Shown here piece after piece: positions 29,481-37,771 of a stretch of DNA of 64,000 bases (positions are counted from its first letter, which is position 1; the number at the start of each line of letters is the position of its first letter). The notes under the pieces were generated by a model. That model worked only from the letters and a program-made list of their open reading frames with translations. It was not told where the DNA came from and did not search any database. Position numbers and translations under genes: made by a program. The DNA lies in NCBI RefSeq assembly GCF_007830265.1, contig NZ_VLKE01000001.1:2046001-2110000 (forward strand). The letters run 5' to 3'. This stretch comes from Micromonospora olivasterospora. GTDB taxonomy: Bacteria; Actinomycetota; Actinomycetes; Mycobacteriales; Micromonosporaceae.

Positions 29481-30698
29481 TCAGCGGTCCCCGCCGTCCC
29501 AGCGGGGCGGGCGGGTCTCCCACCGGGACGCCTGCCACGGATCGGTGGGGGTGTCGTCGGTGCGGACGGGCAGCGCGGGCGGCCAGTCGTCCATCGGCGC
29601 CAGCCGGGGCACCGACCAGCCGGAGCTGATGCTGGGGTCGGCGGCACCCAGCGGCTCCGGGTCGGCGCCCACCACGTAGGGCCGCCCGTACGCCTCCACC
29701 AGCCGGGTGACCAGCAAACCGACGCCGAGCGCCGCGCCGCCGACCGCCCACCGGCTCACCACCCAGCCCCGGGTGTCCGCCCAGGCGAGCAGGACGCCGA
29801 TCAGGCTCACCGCGAGCAGGGTGCCGAACATTCCGCCCCGCCGGCCGTACGCGCTGGTGCCGGCGAGCAGCGCCGCGCCGACGCCCAGCACCGTCCAGTC
29901 CAGGCCGGCCGTGGGGGCGACCGCTCCCTCGCCGTTGGTGGCGATGAGGACGCCGGCCAGCGCGGCGAGCACGGTGGACACGACGCAGGCGAGCGTGCTG
30001 ACCGTCGCCGCCACCGCGCCGCGCCGCCGGGCCGGGTCGACCACGGGCCGGAACCGGCCGACCAGCCGGCGCACCGGGCGGATCGCCCCGAACAGCCCGC
30101 CGAGGACCGCCACGGCGGCGAAGCCGGCGAAGAGGTAGAACGCGCTGCCCCGGGGGTCGTACCCGCTCTGCACCAGGACGGGCGCGGCGCGGCGCTCGAT
30201 GTACACCACCACCCCGGCGGCCCCGGCCAGGCTGGCCGCCCAGCCCGGCACGTGCAGGACGGCCACCGCGAGCCCCAGGGCCAGGCCGCCCAGTGCGGCC
30301 GCCGCCGCGACCTGGCCGAGCGCCGGGCCGATCCCCCGGTCGCCCTGCTCGGCGAGGTGCAGCGCGGCGGCCACCGCCACCGGTCCGATCGCCAGGTTCA
30401 CCGCGGCGGTCCGCAGGCTCACCCCGGCGGCCAGGGCGAGCAGCCCCAGCGCCACCACGTCGACCAGCAGGATCCGCAGGCCGGGCTCACGCAGTACGGC
30501 CGGGTCGGCCTGCCAGAGCAGCCAGGCCAGCACGGCCAGGCCGGCGGCCAGCGCCACCTCCCAGGCGACGTGCACGGCGAGCCGGTCCCGCCCAGGCTCG
30601 CCGTGGTCCGGGTCGTCGAAGACGTTCTCCAGCACCGCCGCGGGCACCCCCGACGAGGGCTCCACCGGGGCGTGCCGCCCCGGATCGTCGTACCCCAT
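29481..30698 (-). CDS. polytopic membrane protein, sugar-permease-like
   Basis: A 405-aa protein with about ten transmembrane helices and a cytoplasmic Pro/Trp-rich tail of about 80 residues. The core has features of the BPD_transp_2 permease fold (VSLRTAAVNLAIGPVAVAAAL, then VYIERRAAPVLVQSG, then FGAIRPVRRLVGRF). However, no ABC ATPase or binding protein gene accompanies it, so transport function is uncertain. The start ATG at 30698 follows a strong GGGGAGGG ribosome-binding sequence nine bases upstream. Confidence 0.7.
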   Translation of the reverse strand: MGYDDPGRHAPVEPSSGVPAAVLENVFDDPDHGEPGRDRLAVHVAWEVALAAGLAVLAWLLWQADPAVLREPGLRILLVDVVALGLLALAAGVSLRTAAVNLAIGPVAVAAALHLAEQGDRGIGPALGQVAAAAALGGLALGLAVAVLHVPGWAASLAGAAGVVVYIERRAAPVLVQSGYDPRGSAFYLFAGFAAVAVLGGLFGAIRPVRRLVGRFRPVVDPARRRGAVAATVSTLACVVSTVLAALAGVLIATNGEGAVAPTAGLDWTVLGVGAALLAGTSAYGRRGGMFGTLLAVSLIGVLLAWADTRGWVVSRWAVGGAALGVGLLVTRLVEAYGRPYVVGADPEPLGAADPSISSGWSVPRLAPMDDWPPALPVRTDDTPTDPWQASRWETRPPRWDGGDR

Positions 30699-30817
30699 GA
30701 CGCGCGCCCTCCCCAGGTCACGGCCGCAGGGTCCGTCCCGGGCGGATCGGCGGCGGCCGTTGCTCACCGGTCGCCAGGCACGGTACCCGCGCGCCGCTGC
30801 GCGCGTAACCCCCGTGA

Positions 30818-31354
30818 TCAGCGCTGGCCGGGTCGGCTCTCCCGCTGGTCGGGCTCGCGCTCGTCCTCCGGCCGCTCCGGCACGCGGCAGGACCGCTCCA
30901 GCCACAGGGCGGCGGCCACCAGCGCGAGCGAGGCGAGCAGGCTCGACGCGGCCGCCGGGCGGTCCGCCGCGGCGGCCTGGGTCGGCTCGATGACCAGCCA
31001 CCCCGTCAGCCCGGCGGAGAAACCGGCGAAGATCGCCCCCGCCAGGGCCGACGCCTTCGCCAGCACCACGAACCGGGCCACCATCAGCGGGTTGACCGGT
31101 TCGCGGCCCGGCCGGCGCTCGATCCGGCCCCGGGTGTTCACCGCGGCGTACCCCTCGAGCACGGCCAGCACGGCGAGGGTGATCACCGGCAGCCAGGGCA
31201 ACCGGGGGAACTCCCGGTACAGGCTGCTGATCAGCAGCCAGGCCACGGCAGCGGCCGCCAGACCGGCGACGACCAGGGTGGAGATCCTGGTGGGGCCCAT
31301 CCTGAACCGGTCGGGATCCGTGCCACGCGGGGGTGGGGACTGCGCCTGCGTCAT
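30818..31354 (-). CDS. DUF3180 family membrane protein
   Basis: A 178-aa protein with four transmembrane helices (STLVVAGLAAAAVAWLL, WLPVITLAVLAVLEGYAAV, the third near ASALAGAIFAGFSAG, and LLASLALVAAALWLE) and the conserved segment VNPLMVARFVVLAKASA. DUF3180 proteins are found directly after folK in actinobacteria, as here; function unknown. The ATG at 31354 is chosen because GGAG sits nine bases upstream; a GTG at 31369 is an alternative. An eight-codon micro-ORF links the folK stop to this start. Confidence 0.85.
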   Translation of the reverse strand: MTQAQSPPPRGTDPDRFRMGPTRISTLVVAGLAAAAVAWLLISSLYREFPRLPWLPVITLAVLAVLEGYAAVNTRGRIERRPGREPVNPLMVARFVVLAKASALAGAIFAGFSAGLTGWLVIEPTQAAAADRPAAASSLLASLALVAAALWLERSCRVPERPEDEREPDQRESRPGQR

Positions 31355-31373
31355 GCCGGCCGACTCCACTGGC

Positions 31374-31900
31374 TCATGCCGACGACTCTAACGCCAGATC
31401 GGGCCGCGGGCTCAGTTCCAGCGCGTCGCCGGCCACCGGTTCGGCGTTCAGCAGATCCGTCAGCCAGCCGTGGCCGGGCAGCCGTCCGTACGGCTGGATG
31501 TCGATCCACGGCCGCAGCACGAAGGCCCGCAGGTGGGCCCGGGGGTGCGGCAGGATCAGCTCCGGGTCGTCCCGGAGCACCGGCTCGCCGGCGTCGTCCC
31601 ACACGGCGACGACGTCGACGTCCAGGGTGCGGGGCCGAACCGGCGGGCGGGGTCGCGCTCCCGCCCGGCCCGGCGCTCGGCGGCCCGGGCCCGCTCCAGC
31701 CAGTCCTCGGGGGCCGCCGCCGGGTCCTCGACCAGGACCACCGCGTTCAGGTACGCCGGCTGGTCGGCGTCGCCCCACGGCGGGGTCTCGTAGACGCCGG
31801 AGACCAGCAGCACGGCGTCGCCGAGCCCGGCCACGGCCGACCGGAGGTGTGCGTGCCGGTCCCCGAGGTTGCTGCCGAGGGAGAACAGGGCACGGGTCAC
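31374..31900 (-). pseudogene. folK: HPPK (folK), frame broken by one missing base
   Basis: 6-hydroxymethyl-7,8-dihydropterin pyrophosphokinase of folate synthesis. The first part reads TRALFSLGSNLGDRHAHL, SGVYETPPWGDADQPAYLN and AERRAGRERDPARRFGP. The second part continues in another frame with RTLDVDVVAVWDD and LILPHPRAHLRAFVLRPW. The break falls in a run of four C (four G on the plus strand at 31631-31634), where five would restore GPRTLDVDV. The start is a GTG overlapping the folB stop by four bases. As a single folK in an otherwise intact folate operon it is probably functional, the missing base being a sequencing error. Confidence 0.85.
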
Positions 31901-32352
31901 CAGGCTCCCCCGTCCCGCGCCGCCGGCCCCGGCGCCCCGGATTGCGCTGGCGACTCCGGCGCCCCGGTTCCCGCGCCCGACGCGGGCGCCTCGGCCCGGG
32001 CGCGGGTCATGGTGACCGCGACGTCGGTGAACGCGTGCGGGACCGGGGCCTCGGGCTTGTGCACCGTGACCGTCGCGCGCGTCACCCGCGGGTCGGCCAG
32101 GCAGATCCCCAGGAGCCGGTCGGCGAGCGTCTCGATCAGGTTGACGGGTTCCCCCGTCACCACCGCCACCAGCCGCTCCGCCAGTTCCCCGTAGTGCACG
32201 GTGTCGGTCACCTCGTCGGAGCGGGCGGCCGGCGCGAGGTCCAGTTCGAGGACCGCGTCGACCACGAACTCCTGGCCCTGCTCGCGCTCGAAGTCGTAGA
32301 CGCCGTGCCGGCCGTGCGCCCGCAGGCCGGTCAGCGTGATCCGGTCGGTCAC
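31897..32352 (-). CDS. folB: dihydroneopterin aldolase
   Basis: FolB cleaves dihydroneopterin to 6-hydroxymethyl-dihydropterin. The conserved parts are ITLTGLRAHGRHGVYDFERE (active-site region), VVDAVLELDL, DTVHYGELAERL and the PVNLIETLADRL motif containing the catalytic-region Glu. The 151 residues include a Pro/Gly/Ala-rich tail of about 30 that is not part of the core. Its GTG start overlaps folP by 4 bp (32349-32352) and its stop overlaps folK by 4 bp, so the three genes are translationally chained. Confidence 0.94.
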   Translation of the reverse strand: MTDRITLTGLRAHGRHGVYDFEREQGQEFVVDAVLELDLAPAARSDEVTDTVHYGELAERLVAVVTGEPVNLIETLADRLLGICLADPRVTRATVTVHKPEAPVPHAFTDVAVTMTRARAEAPASGAGTGAPESPAQSGAPGPAARDGGAW

Positions 32353-33328
32353 CGGTCCTCCCCCTTCTCCGTCGTCCGGCCGGTCTCCGCCGCTCGGCCC
32401 GGCTCCGTCGTCCTGGCCGGCTCCGCTGTCCTGGCCGGCTCCGTCGTCCTGGCCGGCTCCGTCGCTCGGCCCGGCTCCGCCGTCGGGGCGGCGACGAGCC
32501 GTGGGCTGCCGCTGGCCCGCCAGACGGCCAGCGCGTCGACGGTGCCGAGGACGTCGTGCACACGTACCCCCCAGGCGCCCGCCGCCACGGCGAGCAGGCT
32601 CGTGGCGGCGGTGGCCGCCTCCCGGCCGCCGGTCGGCCGGGGGCGCCCGTCGGCGTCGGCCAGCAGCAGGCCCAGGTACGACTTGCGGCTGGACGCGAAA
32701 AGCAGCGGGAAGCCGAGCTCCAGCAGCTCGGGCAGGCGGGCGCTGAGCTGCCAGTTGTGCTCGGCGGTCTTGGCGAAGCCGAGGCCGGGGTCGATCACGA
32801 TCCGGTCGGCGGCCACGCCGGCGGCCAGGGCCGCGTCGATCCGCTGGGCCAGCTCGGTCTTCACGTCGACGACCACGTCGGTGTAGGTGGCCAGCTCGCG
32901 CATCCCGCGCGAGTGCCCCCGCCAGTGCATCAGCACCCACGGGCAGCCGGCGTCGCGGACCACCCGGGCCATGTCCGGGTCAGCCAGGCCACCGGAGACG
33001 TCGTTGACGACGGCGGCCCCGGCCGCGAGCGCCTCCTCCGCCACCCGGGCCCGGGTGGTGTCGATGCTGGCCGTGACCCCGGCCGCGGCCAGTTCCCGGA
33101 TCACCGGCAGCACCCGGGCCGCCTCGGTCGCCGCGTCCACCCGGTCGGCGCCGGGACGGGTCGACTCGCCCCCCACGTCCACCAGGTGCGCGCCCTCGGC
33201 CCGCAGTCGCACCCCGTGTGCGACGGCCGCGTCGAGATCGGCGTACCGGCCGCCGTCGGAGAAGGAGTCGGGCGTGACGTTCAGGATGCCCATCACCACC
33301 GGGCCGTGCGCCGTACCAGATCGGTCAC
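32349..33328 (-). CDS. folP: dihydropteroate synthase, one base missing near start
   Basis: FolP joins p-aminobenzoate to the pterin. The TIM-barrel core is intact from MGILNVTPDSFSDGG (ATG at 33293) through DVGGESTRPGAD, NDVSGG, IDPGLGFAKTAEHN and FASSRKSYLG. The likely natural start is the GTG at 33328 (VTDLVRRTA). Reaching the core from there needs one more C in the CCC run complementary to 33301-33303. The C-terminus has an extra tail of about 50 residues made of six-residue repeats such as TEPART, encoded around 32355-32490. It is the first gene of the folP-folB-folK group. In most actinobacteria folE precedes it directly, but here a 13-kb locus intervenes. Confidence 0.9.
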
Positions 33329-33392
33329 GACTGCACCGTACCGGTCTGGCCTGCGGCTTTCGGCGCCCAGGTCGGAACGTCCCGCGGCAGCC

Positions 33393-33422
33393 CTGACATG
33401 CGAATTGGAACAGGTGTACGAT
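33393..33422 (+). promoter_or_regulatory. predicted vegetative promoter of the T4SS-like locus
   Basis: CTGACA (33393-33398) and TACGAT (33417-33422) with an 18-bp spacer closely match a vegetative sigma-factor promoter (consensus TTGACA/TANNNT). Transcription would start near 33429, about 254 nt before the first gene of the plus-strand locus. Confidence 0.6.
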
Positions 33423-33429
33423 CGGTCGC

Positions 33430-33682
33430 CTGGGCTGTTCCGGGACGAGTCTTCGCGGCTTGTCGCAAAGGGGGGCGGCCCGTACCCTTTGGAATTGCCC
33501 AGCAGCGAGATGGCGAAGCCTGGAGGGAGGGCCGAAGCGGGAAATATCCCCCCAAAGCTCACCACCCTCTGTGGTGGGCGCCAAACGCAGGGTTGCCAAC
33601 CTTGCGCAGAGTGAGCACCATCCCGCCCAGGCTTGCCTACTGCACCGCCGCGGCTCCGCCGGCCGCGATTGGGGAGGTTCCA
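33430..33682 (+). other. long, possibly structured 5' leader
   Basis: About 250 nt without a gene between the predicted promoter and the first coding sequence. It contains a hairpin GCTCACCAC/GTGGTGGGC (33557-33579, one wobble pair). Further GC-rich complementary stretches include a G-rich run near 33530 facing CCCCCC near 33550. I do not recognise it as a known riboswitch class. No convincing short gene is present. Confidence 0.35.
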
Positions 33683-33997
33683 GTGATCGCCATCGAGCTC
33701 ATGGAGACGACGTCGTCCGGCGTCGCCCACGCGCTCCACGCCCTGGCGTCGACTCCACTCGCCGAGCCGGCGCCCAAGGGCATCGACACCAACGGGGTCG
33801 TCACGTTCTTCGCGAGCAAGATCGCCCCGATCCTGCTCGCCGTACTCGGCGTCATCTTCATCGGCCGCGCCAGCCGGGGCGAGATCTCCAAGGTCCTGAC
33901 GAGCTCCGCCATCGCGATCGTCGGCCTGGCCTTCATCGCGGGAGCGGCCACACTCTTCTTCATCGGCGACTACCTAATCGACCTGATCTTCGAATAG
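33683..33997 (+). CDS. small two-helix membrane protein (T4SS-like locus)
   Basis: A 104-aa protein with two transmembrane helices: APILLAVLGVIFIG and IAIVGLAFIAGAATLFFIGDYL. The layout, a short N-terminal segment and then two helices, is like VirB2/pilin-type or TrbC-like small proteins of type IV secretion systems, but no pilin signature is certain. The GTG start at 33683 follows GGGGAGG at 33671-33677 with good spacing. It is the first gene of the locus and lies 12 bp before the next. Confidence 0.7.
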   Translation: MIAIELMETTSSGVAHALHALASTPLAEPAPKGIDTNGVVTFFASKIAPILLAVLGVIFIGRASRGEISKVLTSSAIAIVGLAFIAGAATLFFIGDYLIDLIFE

Positions 33998-34009
33998 GCG
34001 CGGGCAGAG

Positions 34010-34372
34010 ATGCGACTGCGGACCGACGACGACATCTACCGGGCCCGCCTGGTCTATCTCGGGCCGCCCGGGTACACCCTGCCCGTCCACCTGCCCTACG
34101 CCCAGTACGGCGTGTTCATGCTGCTCGTGCCCCTCTACATGTTCATCCACTGGCTGTTCACGCTGAAGGTCGAGCTGTTCCCGGCCTGGGAGATCGCGCT
34201 CGCCATCGTGAGCACCTCGTTCATCTTCCGGCACGTCGACCCGGACCGGCCGGCGCGCATGGTGATCCGCACCGCGCTGACCGACTGGCGACGGACCCGG
34301 GAGCCGGCGGCCGAGCAGCGCGACCCGCGCCTGGTGGCGAGCCGGATCAGGATCCGGGAGGAACTGGCATGA
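34010..34372 (+). CDS. PrgI/VirB3-like membrane protein
   Basis: A 120-aa protein with an N-terminal soluble stretch (RLRTDDDIYRARLVYLGPPG), two hydrophobic helices (QYGVFMLLVPLYMFIHWLF and ELFPAWEIALAIVSTSFIF) and a basic C-terminal tail. This size and layout, placed just before a VirB4-like ATPase, match PrgI/VirB3-type subunits of Gram-positive conjugation systems. The identity is inferred from size, topology and position. Its stop overlaps an ATG by four bases (34369-34372). Confidence 0.65.
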   Translation: MRLRTDDDIYRARLVYLGPPGYTLPVHLPYAQYGVFMLLVPLYMFIHWLFTLKVELFPAWEIALAIVSTSFIFRHVDPDRPARMVIRTALTDWRRTREPAAEQRDPRLVASRIRIREELA

Positions 34373-34428
34373 CCGGGCGTACCCCGACCGGGCGGCAACG
34401 ACGGCACTCGGGTGAGGCGGTGGCATGA
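34369..34428 (+). CDS. 19-codon micro-ORF with ATGA overlaps on both sides
   Basis: An open frame encoding MTGRTPTGRQRRHSGEAVA. Its ATG overlaps the stop of the upstream gene and its TGA overlaps the ATG of the downstream gene, each as ATGA. It is very basic and probably serves to carry ribosomes from one gene to the next rather than to make a functional peptide. Translation is inferred from arrangement alone. Confidence 0.4.
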   Translation: MTGRTPTGRQRRHSGEAVA

Positions 34429-35100
34429 GTCGCTCTTCCACGCCGGGCTCCCCGGCCGGACGTCAGGCCACTCCGCACGGTAACCGCGCGCGCTCGTTCG
34501 ACTACCCTTCGAGCGAGGAGTTCGACGAGGCCGCCCTCGACCCGGCACTGGCCACCACGCCCGGGCACGGCCGGGTCGGGGTCTTCCAGGCGCCGCGGCC
34601 CGCTCCCGGGCGCGGCACGCCGACCACCCCGGAGGCCCCCGCCCCGACGGTCCCCGACAGCGCCGACATCGACTCACCGTTCCTCGACCTCTTCGGGGGC
34701 GCGCGTCCCGGCGCGTCCCGGCCGGCGCTCCCCGCGCCGCCCCGGCGGGCCGGCCGGGAGCATCCCGCGATCCCCCACCAGCAGCCCCCGGCCCTGGAGC
34801 CGCCGGCCGCGCCGCGGGCCCTGGAGCAGCCGGCCGCGCCGCCGGCCCGTAACCGCGTCCCCCAGCAGCCGGGCGACCGGCTGCCCGCGGTACGCCCGCC
34901 CGCCCAGCCGGACCTGCCGCCCCCGCCGGTGGCCGACCCGCCCGTCGACGACGAGACGTACGGCTGGCGCGACGTCGAGCCGCGCGCCGCCAACTTCGCC
35001 AGCAGCGCGCCGCCCGCGCCCCGGGAGCCCGGGCGCTCCGTCCGCCGGGACGCGGGCCGGACCGGTCCGCCCGTCCCGCCCCCGAGGCCGCACCGCCCCG
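34425..35100 (+). CDS. proline-rich N-terminal segment preceding the VirB4-like ATPase
   Basis: From the ATG at 34425 (MSRSSTPGSPAGRQ) the frame encodes about 225 residues rich in Pro, Ala and Arg, predicted disordered, with a less biased start (FDYPSSEEFDEAALDPALA). Near 35100 the homologous ATPase continues in a different frame. Deleting one C from one of the C-runs at 35077-35100 would join both into a single protein of about 1,110 aa. So this is probably the N-terminus of the ATPase separated by a sequence error, although a genuine separate gene cannot be excluded. The frame stays open past 35100 only because of the high GC content. Confidence 0.55.
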
Positions 35101-37770
35101 GTGAGCCGCGAGGTCACGCCGCCCCGACAGCGGACCGTCGAGCGTCGGGAGCAGCCCGGCAGGCCGACCAAGCCGGCGGAGCTCACCAGACCCGCCAAGC
35201 CGGTACGGCCGCCGAAGATCAAGTTCGGGGACCGCGACCCGTCGGTCGAGCTGGCCATCACCGAGATCGCCGGGCACCTCACCTTCACCCCGAACACCGT
35301 CACCGCCTGGTACTGGCTGCCCGAGGTGCGCTGGGCGTTCCGGCCGGACGCCGAGCGGGAGGCCCTGCTCTCCGCGATCTCGGAGCAGTACGCCGGCCTG
35401 GCCGGCTTCCGGCTGCACCTGCGCCGCACCACCCGCCCCTTCCCGGCCGACGAGTGGGCCCGCACCATCGACGCGCACACCCCGACACCGCTGCCGGACG
35501 TACCGGACACCCCCGGCTGGGGCGACCACCTGGTGGCCGCCCAGCGGCACCTGCTCTCGGTGAACCACGCGGAGGGGCAGACGTACCTCGGGGTCACGTT
35601 CGCCCGGCGCTCGCTCGGCGACTCGCTCACCGAGCGGCTGCTGCGTACCTTCGGCCGGGGCGTCGCCGGGAGCGAGCGGCGCAAGCTCGGCCGCACGGTC
35701 GAGCAGTTCGACGAGGTGCTGGGCGCGTTCGGCATGCGCGGCCGGCGGGTGAGCGCGCAGGAGCTGGAGTGGCTGCTGTACCGCTCCGTCGCGCTCTGCA
35801 TGGCGCCGCCCGGCGCGCTGTCCCCCATGACCAACGGCCGGTGGGAGCGTGGCGACCTGCTCGCCCTCACCGAGCAGGTCGAGCGGTACCGCACCCCGTA
35901 CGGGTCGACGGTCAAGCTGGTCAACCGGATGACCGGCGAGGAACGGCATGTGGCCGTGCTCGCGGTCGGCCGCATGGAGCCGCTGGAGATCCCCGAGCGG
36001 CACGAGCCCTGGCTGCACTTCCACGAGCGGCTGCCCTGGCCCATGGAGATCTCCACCCGGGTCGACATCCTCGGCTCCGGCGACTCCTTCCGTAACCTGG
36101 AGCACCGGCTGCGGATGATCCGCTCCCAACAGCTCGACTACGCCGAGCACGGCATCGACGCCCCGCCGGAGCTGGAGCGGCTGGCCAAGCGAGCCCTGGT
36201 GATCGGTGACGAGATGACCACCGGGCTGCCGGTCGACTCCGCCCGCGCGCACGGCTGGCACCGCATCGCCGTGGGCGGCCGTACCCGGGAGGAGTGCCTG
36301 GAGCGGGCGCGCCGGCTGATCCAGCTCTACTCCCGGGAGCTGCGCATCTCGCTGCAGCACCCGAAGAACCAGGACTGGCTGGCTCGGGAGTTCATTCCCG
36401 GCGAGCCGGTCGCCAACACCGGTTACGTCCGGCGGATGCCCGTACACCTGCTCGCCGCCGCGCTGCCGCAGGCCGCCTCCACGGTCGGCGACCGGCGTGG
36501 CGACCTCATCGGGCGCACCGCCGGCACCTGCCGCCGCCCGGTCTTCCTCGACCTGCACTTCCCGATGGAGGTGCGGGAGCGCTCCGGCCTGGCGGTCTTC
36601 GTCGCCGAGCCCGGCGGCGGCAAGTCCACCCTGCTGGGCGCGCTCGGCTACCTGGCCGCCCGGCGCGGGGTGCAGGTGACCCTGCTCGACCCGTCCGGCC
36701 CGCTCGCCCGGCTGTGCGACATGCCGGAGCTGCGGCCGTACGCGCGGGTGCTCAACCTGACCGGCTCCGAGCAGGGGACGCTGGCCCCGTACGCGCTGAT
36801 CCCGACCCCGCTGCGTAGCGAGTTCGGCGCCGGCGCGGCCGGGGACCGGGAGTTCGAGATCGCGGTCTCCAACGCCCGGGCCGAACGCCGGATGCTGGTC
36901 CAGGACATCTGCATGATGCTGGTGCCGCCGCAGGTCGCCCGGGAGGCGTCCACCGCCACCCTGTTCCGGCACGCCGTACGCCAGGTGCCGGCCGAGGAGG
37001 TGTCCACCCTGGACGACGTGGTCGCCTGCCTCCAGGGGCTGGACGACGACGCCGGCCGGGAGCTGGCCAACCTGCTGCTGGACACGGCCGAGATGCCGCT
37101 GGCGATGCTCTTCTTCGGCCGGCCGCCGGAGGGACTGCTCGGCGCGGACGCGGCGCTGACCGTGATCACCATGGCCGGCCTGCGGCTGCCCGACCTGAAG
37201 ATCGAACGCGAGTACTGGTCGGCAGAGGAGGCGCTCGCGCTGCCCATGCTGCACACGGCCCACCGGCTAGCCGTGCGCCGCTGCTACGGCGGCTCGATGT
37301 CGTCGCGCAAGCTCGTCGGTCTGGACGAGGCGCACTTCATGGAGGGCTGGCGCTCCGGCCGATCGTTCCTGGTCCGACTCGCCCGCGACTCCCGCAAGTG
37401 GAACCTGGCCGCGCTCGTGGCCTCGCAGAATCCCCGCGACATCCTCGGCCTCGACGTGCAGAACCTGGTCTCCACCGTCTTCGTCGGCCGGATCGCGGAG
37501 GACAGCGAGATCGCGTCGGAGGCGTTGCGGCTGCTCCGAGTACCGGTCGACGACGGGTACGAGGCCACCCTCGCCTCGCTGTCCACAGCGGACGCCACCT
37601 CGGCCGCCCGGCTCGGCTTCCGCGAGTTCGTCATGCGCGACGTCGACGGGCGGGTGCAGAAGGTCCGGGTGGACGTGTCGTACGTCGACGGTCTGCTGGA
37701 GCACCTGGACACCACGCCCACCGCGGTCGCCGGGCAACTGCCGACCGCTCTGCCGGACCTGGAGGCGTGA
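35101..37770 (+). CDS. VirB4/TraC-like type IV secretion ATPase
   Basis: An 889-aa ATPase. The N-terminal half (from about residue 35, PPKIKFGDRDPSVELAITEI) resembles the non-catalytic VirB4 domain. The C-terminal half has Walker A in VAEPGGGKSTLLGALG (about residue 502), Walker B in LVGLDEAHFMEGW (about 741) and a following VASQNPRDILG, the switch region typical of VirB4/TraC. Such ATPases energise assembly and substrate transfer at the inner membrane. The GTG at 35101 has only a weak ribosome-binding site, which supports joining to the preceding segment. The gene is followed after one base by the polytopic membrane gene. Confidence 0.85.
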   Translation: MSREVTPPRQRTVERREQPGRPTKPAELTRPAKPVRPPKIKFGDRDPSVELAITEIAGHLTFTPNTVTAWYWLPEVRWAFRPDAEREALLSAISEQYAGLAGFRLHLRRTTRPFPADEWARTIDAHTPTPLPDVPDTPGWGDHLVAAQRHLLSVNHAEGQTYLGVTFARRSLGDSLTERLLRTFGRGVAGSERRKLGRTVEQFDEVLGAFGMRGRRVSAQELEWLLYRSVALCMAPPGALSPMTNGRWERGDLLALTEQVERYRTPYGSTVKLVNRMTGEERHVAVLAVGRMEPLEIPERHEPWLHFHERLPWPMEISTRVDILGSGDSFRNLEHRLRMIRSQQLDYAEHGIDAPPELERLAKRALVIGDEMTTGLPVDSARAHGWHRIAVGGRTREECLERARRLIQLYSRELRISLQHPKNQDWLAREFIPGEPVANTGYVRRMPVHLLAAALPQAASTVGDRRGDLIGRTAGTCRRPVFLDLHFPMEVRERSGLAVFVAEPGGGKSTLLGALGYLAARRGVQVTLLDPSGPLARLCDMPELRPYARVLNLTGSEQGTLAPYALIPTPLRSEFGAGAAGDREFEIAVSNARAERRMLVQDICMMLVPPQVAREASTATLFRHAVRQVPAEEVSTLDDVVACLQGLDDDAGRELANLLLDTAEMPLAMLFFGRPPEGLLGADAALTVITMAGLRLPDLKIEREYWSAEEALALPMLHTAHRLAVRRCYGGSMSSRKLVGLDEAHFMEGWRSGRSFLVRLARDSRKWNLAALVASQNPRDILGLDVQNLVSTVFVGRIAEDSEIASEALRLLRVPVDDGYEATLASLSTADATSAARLGFREFVMRDVDGRVQKVRVDVSYVDGLLEHLDTTPTAVAGQLPTALPDLEA

Positions 37771-37771
37771 C

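Noticed and set aside
31374..31900. folK as a true degenerate pseudogene
   Set aside because: Only one homopolymer base is wrong and every conserved motif is kept. Similar single-base breaks affect several other genes of likely importance in the window.
33430..33682. Leader tested by eye as a c-di-AMP (ydaO), c-di-GMP, SAM-IV, ZTP or TPP riboswitch
   Set aside because: A few words look similar (for example GGTGGGCGCCAAACGC), but the ordered conserved blocks of these classes are not present. Left as an unassigned leader.
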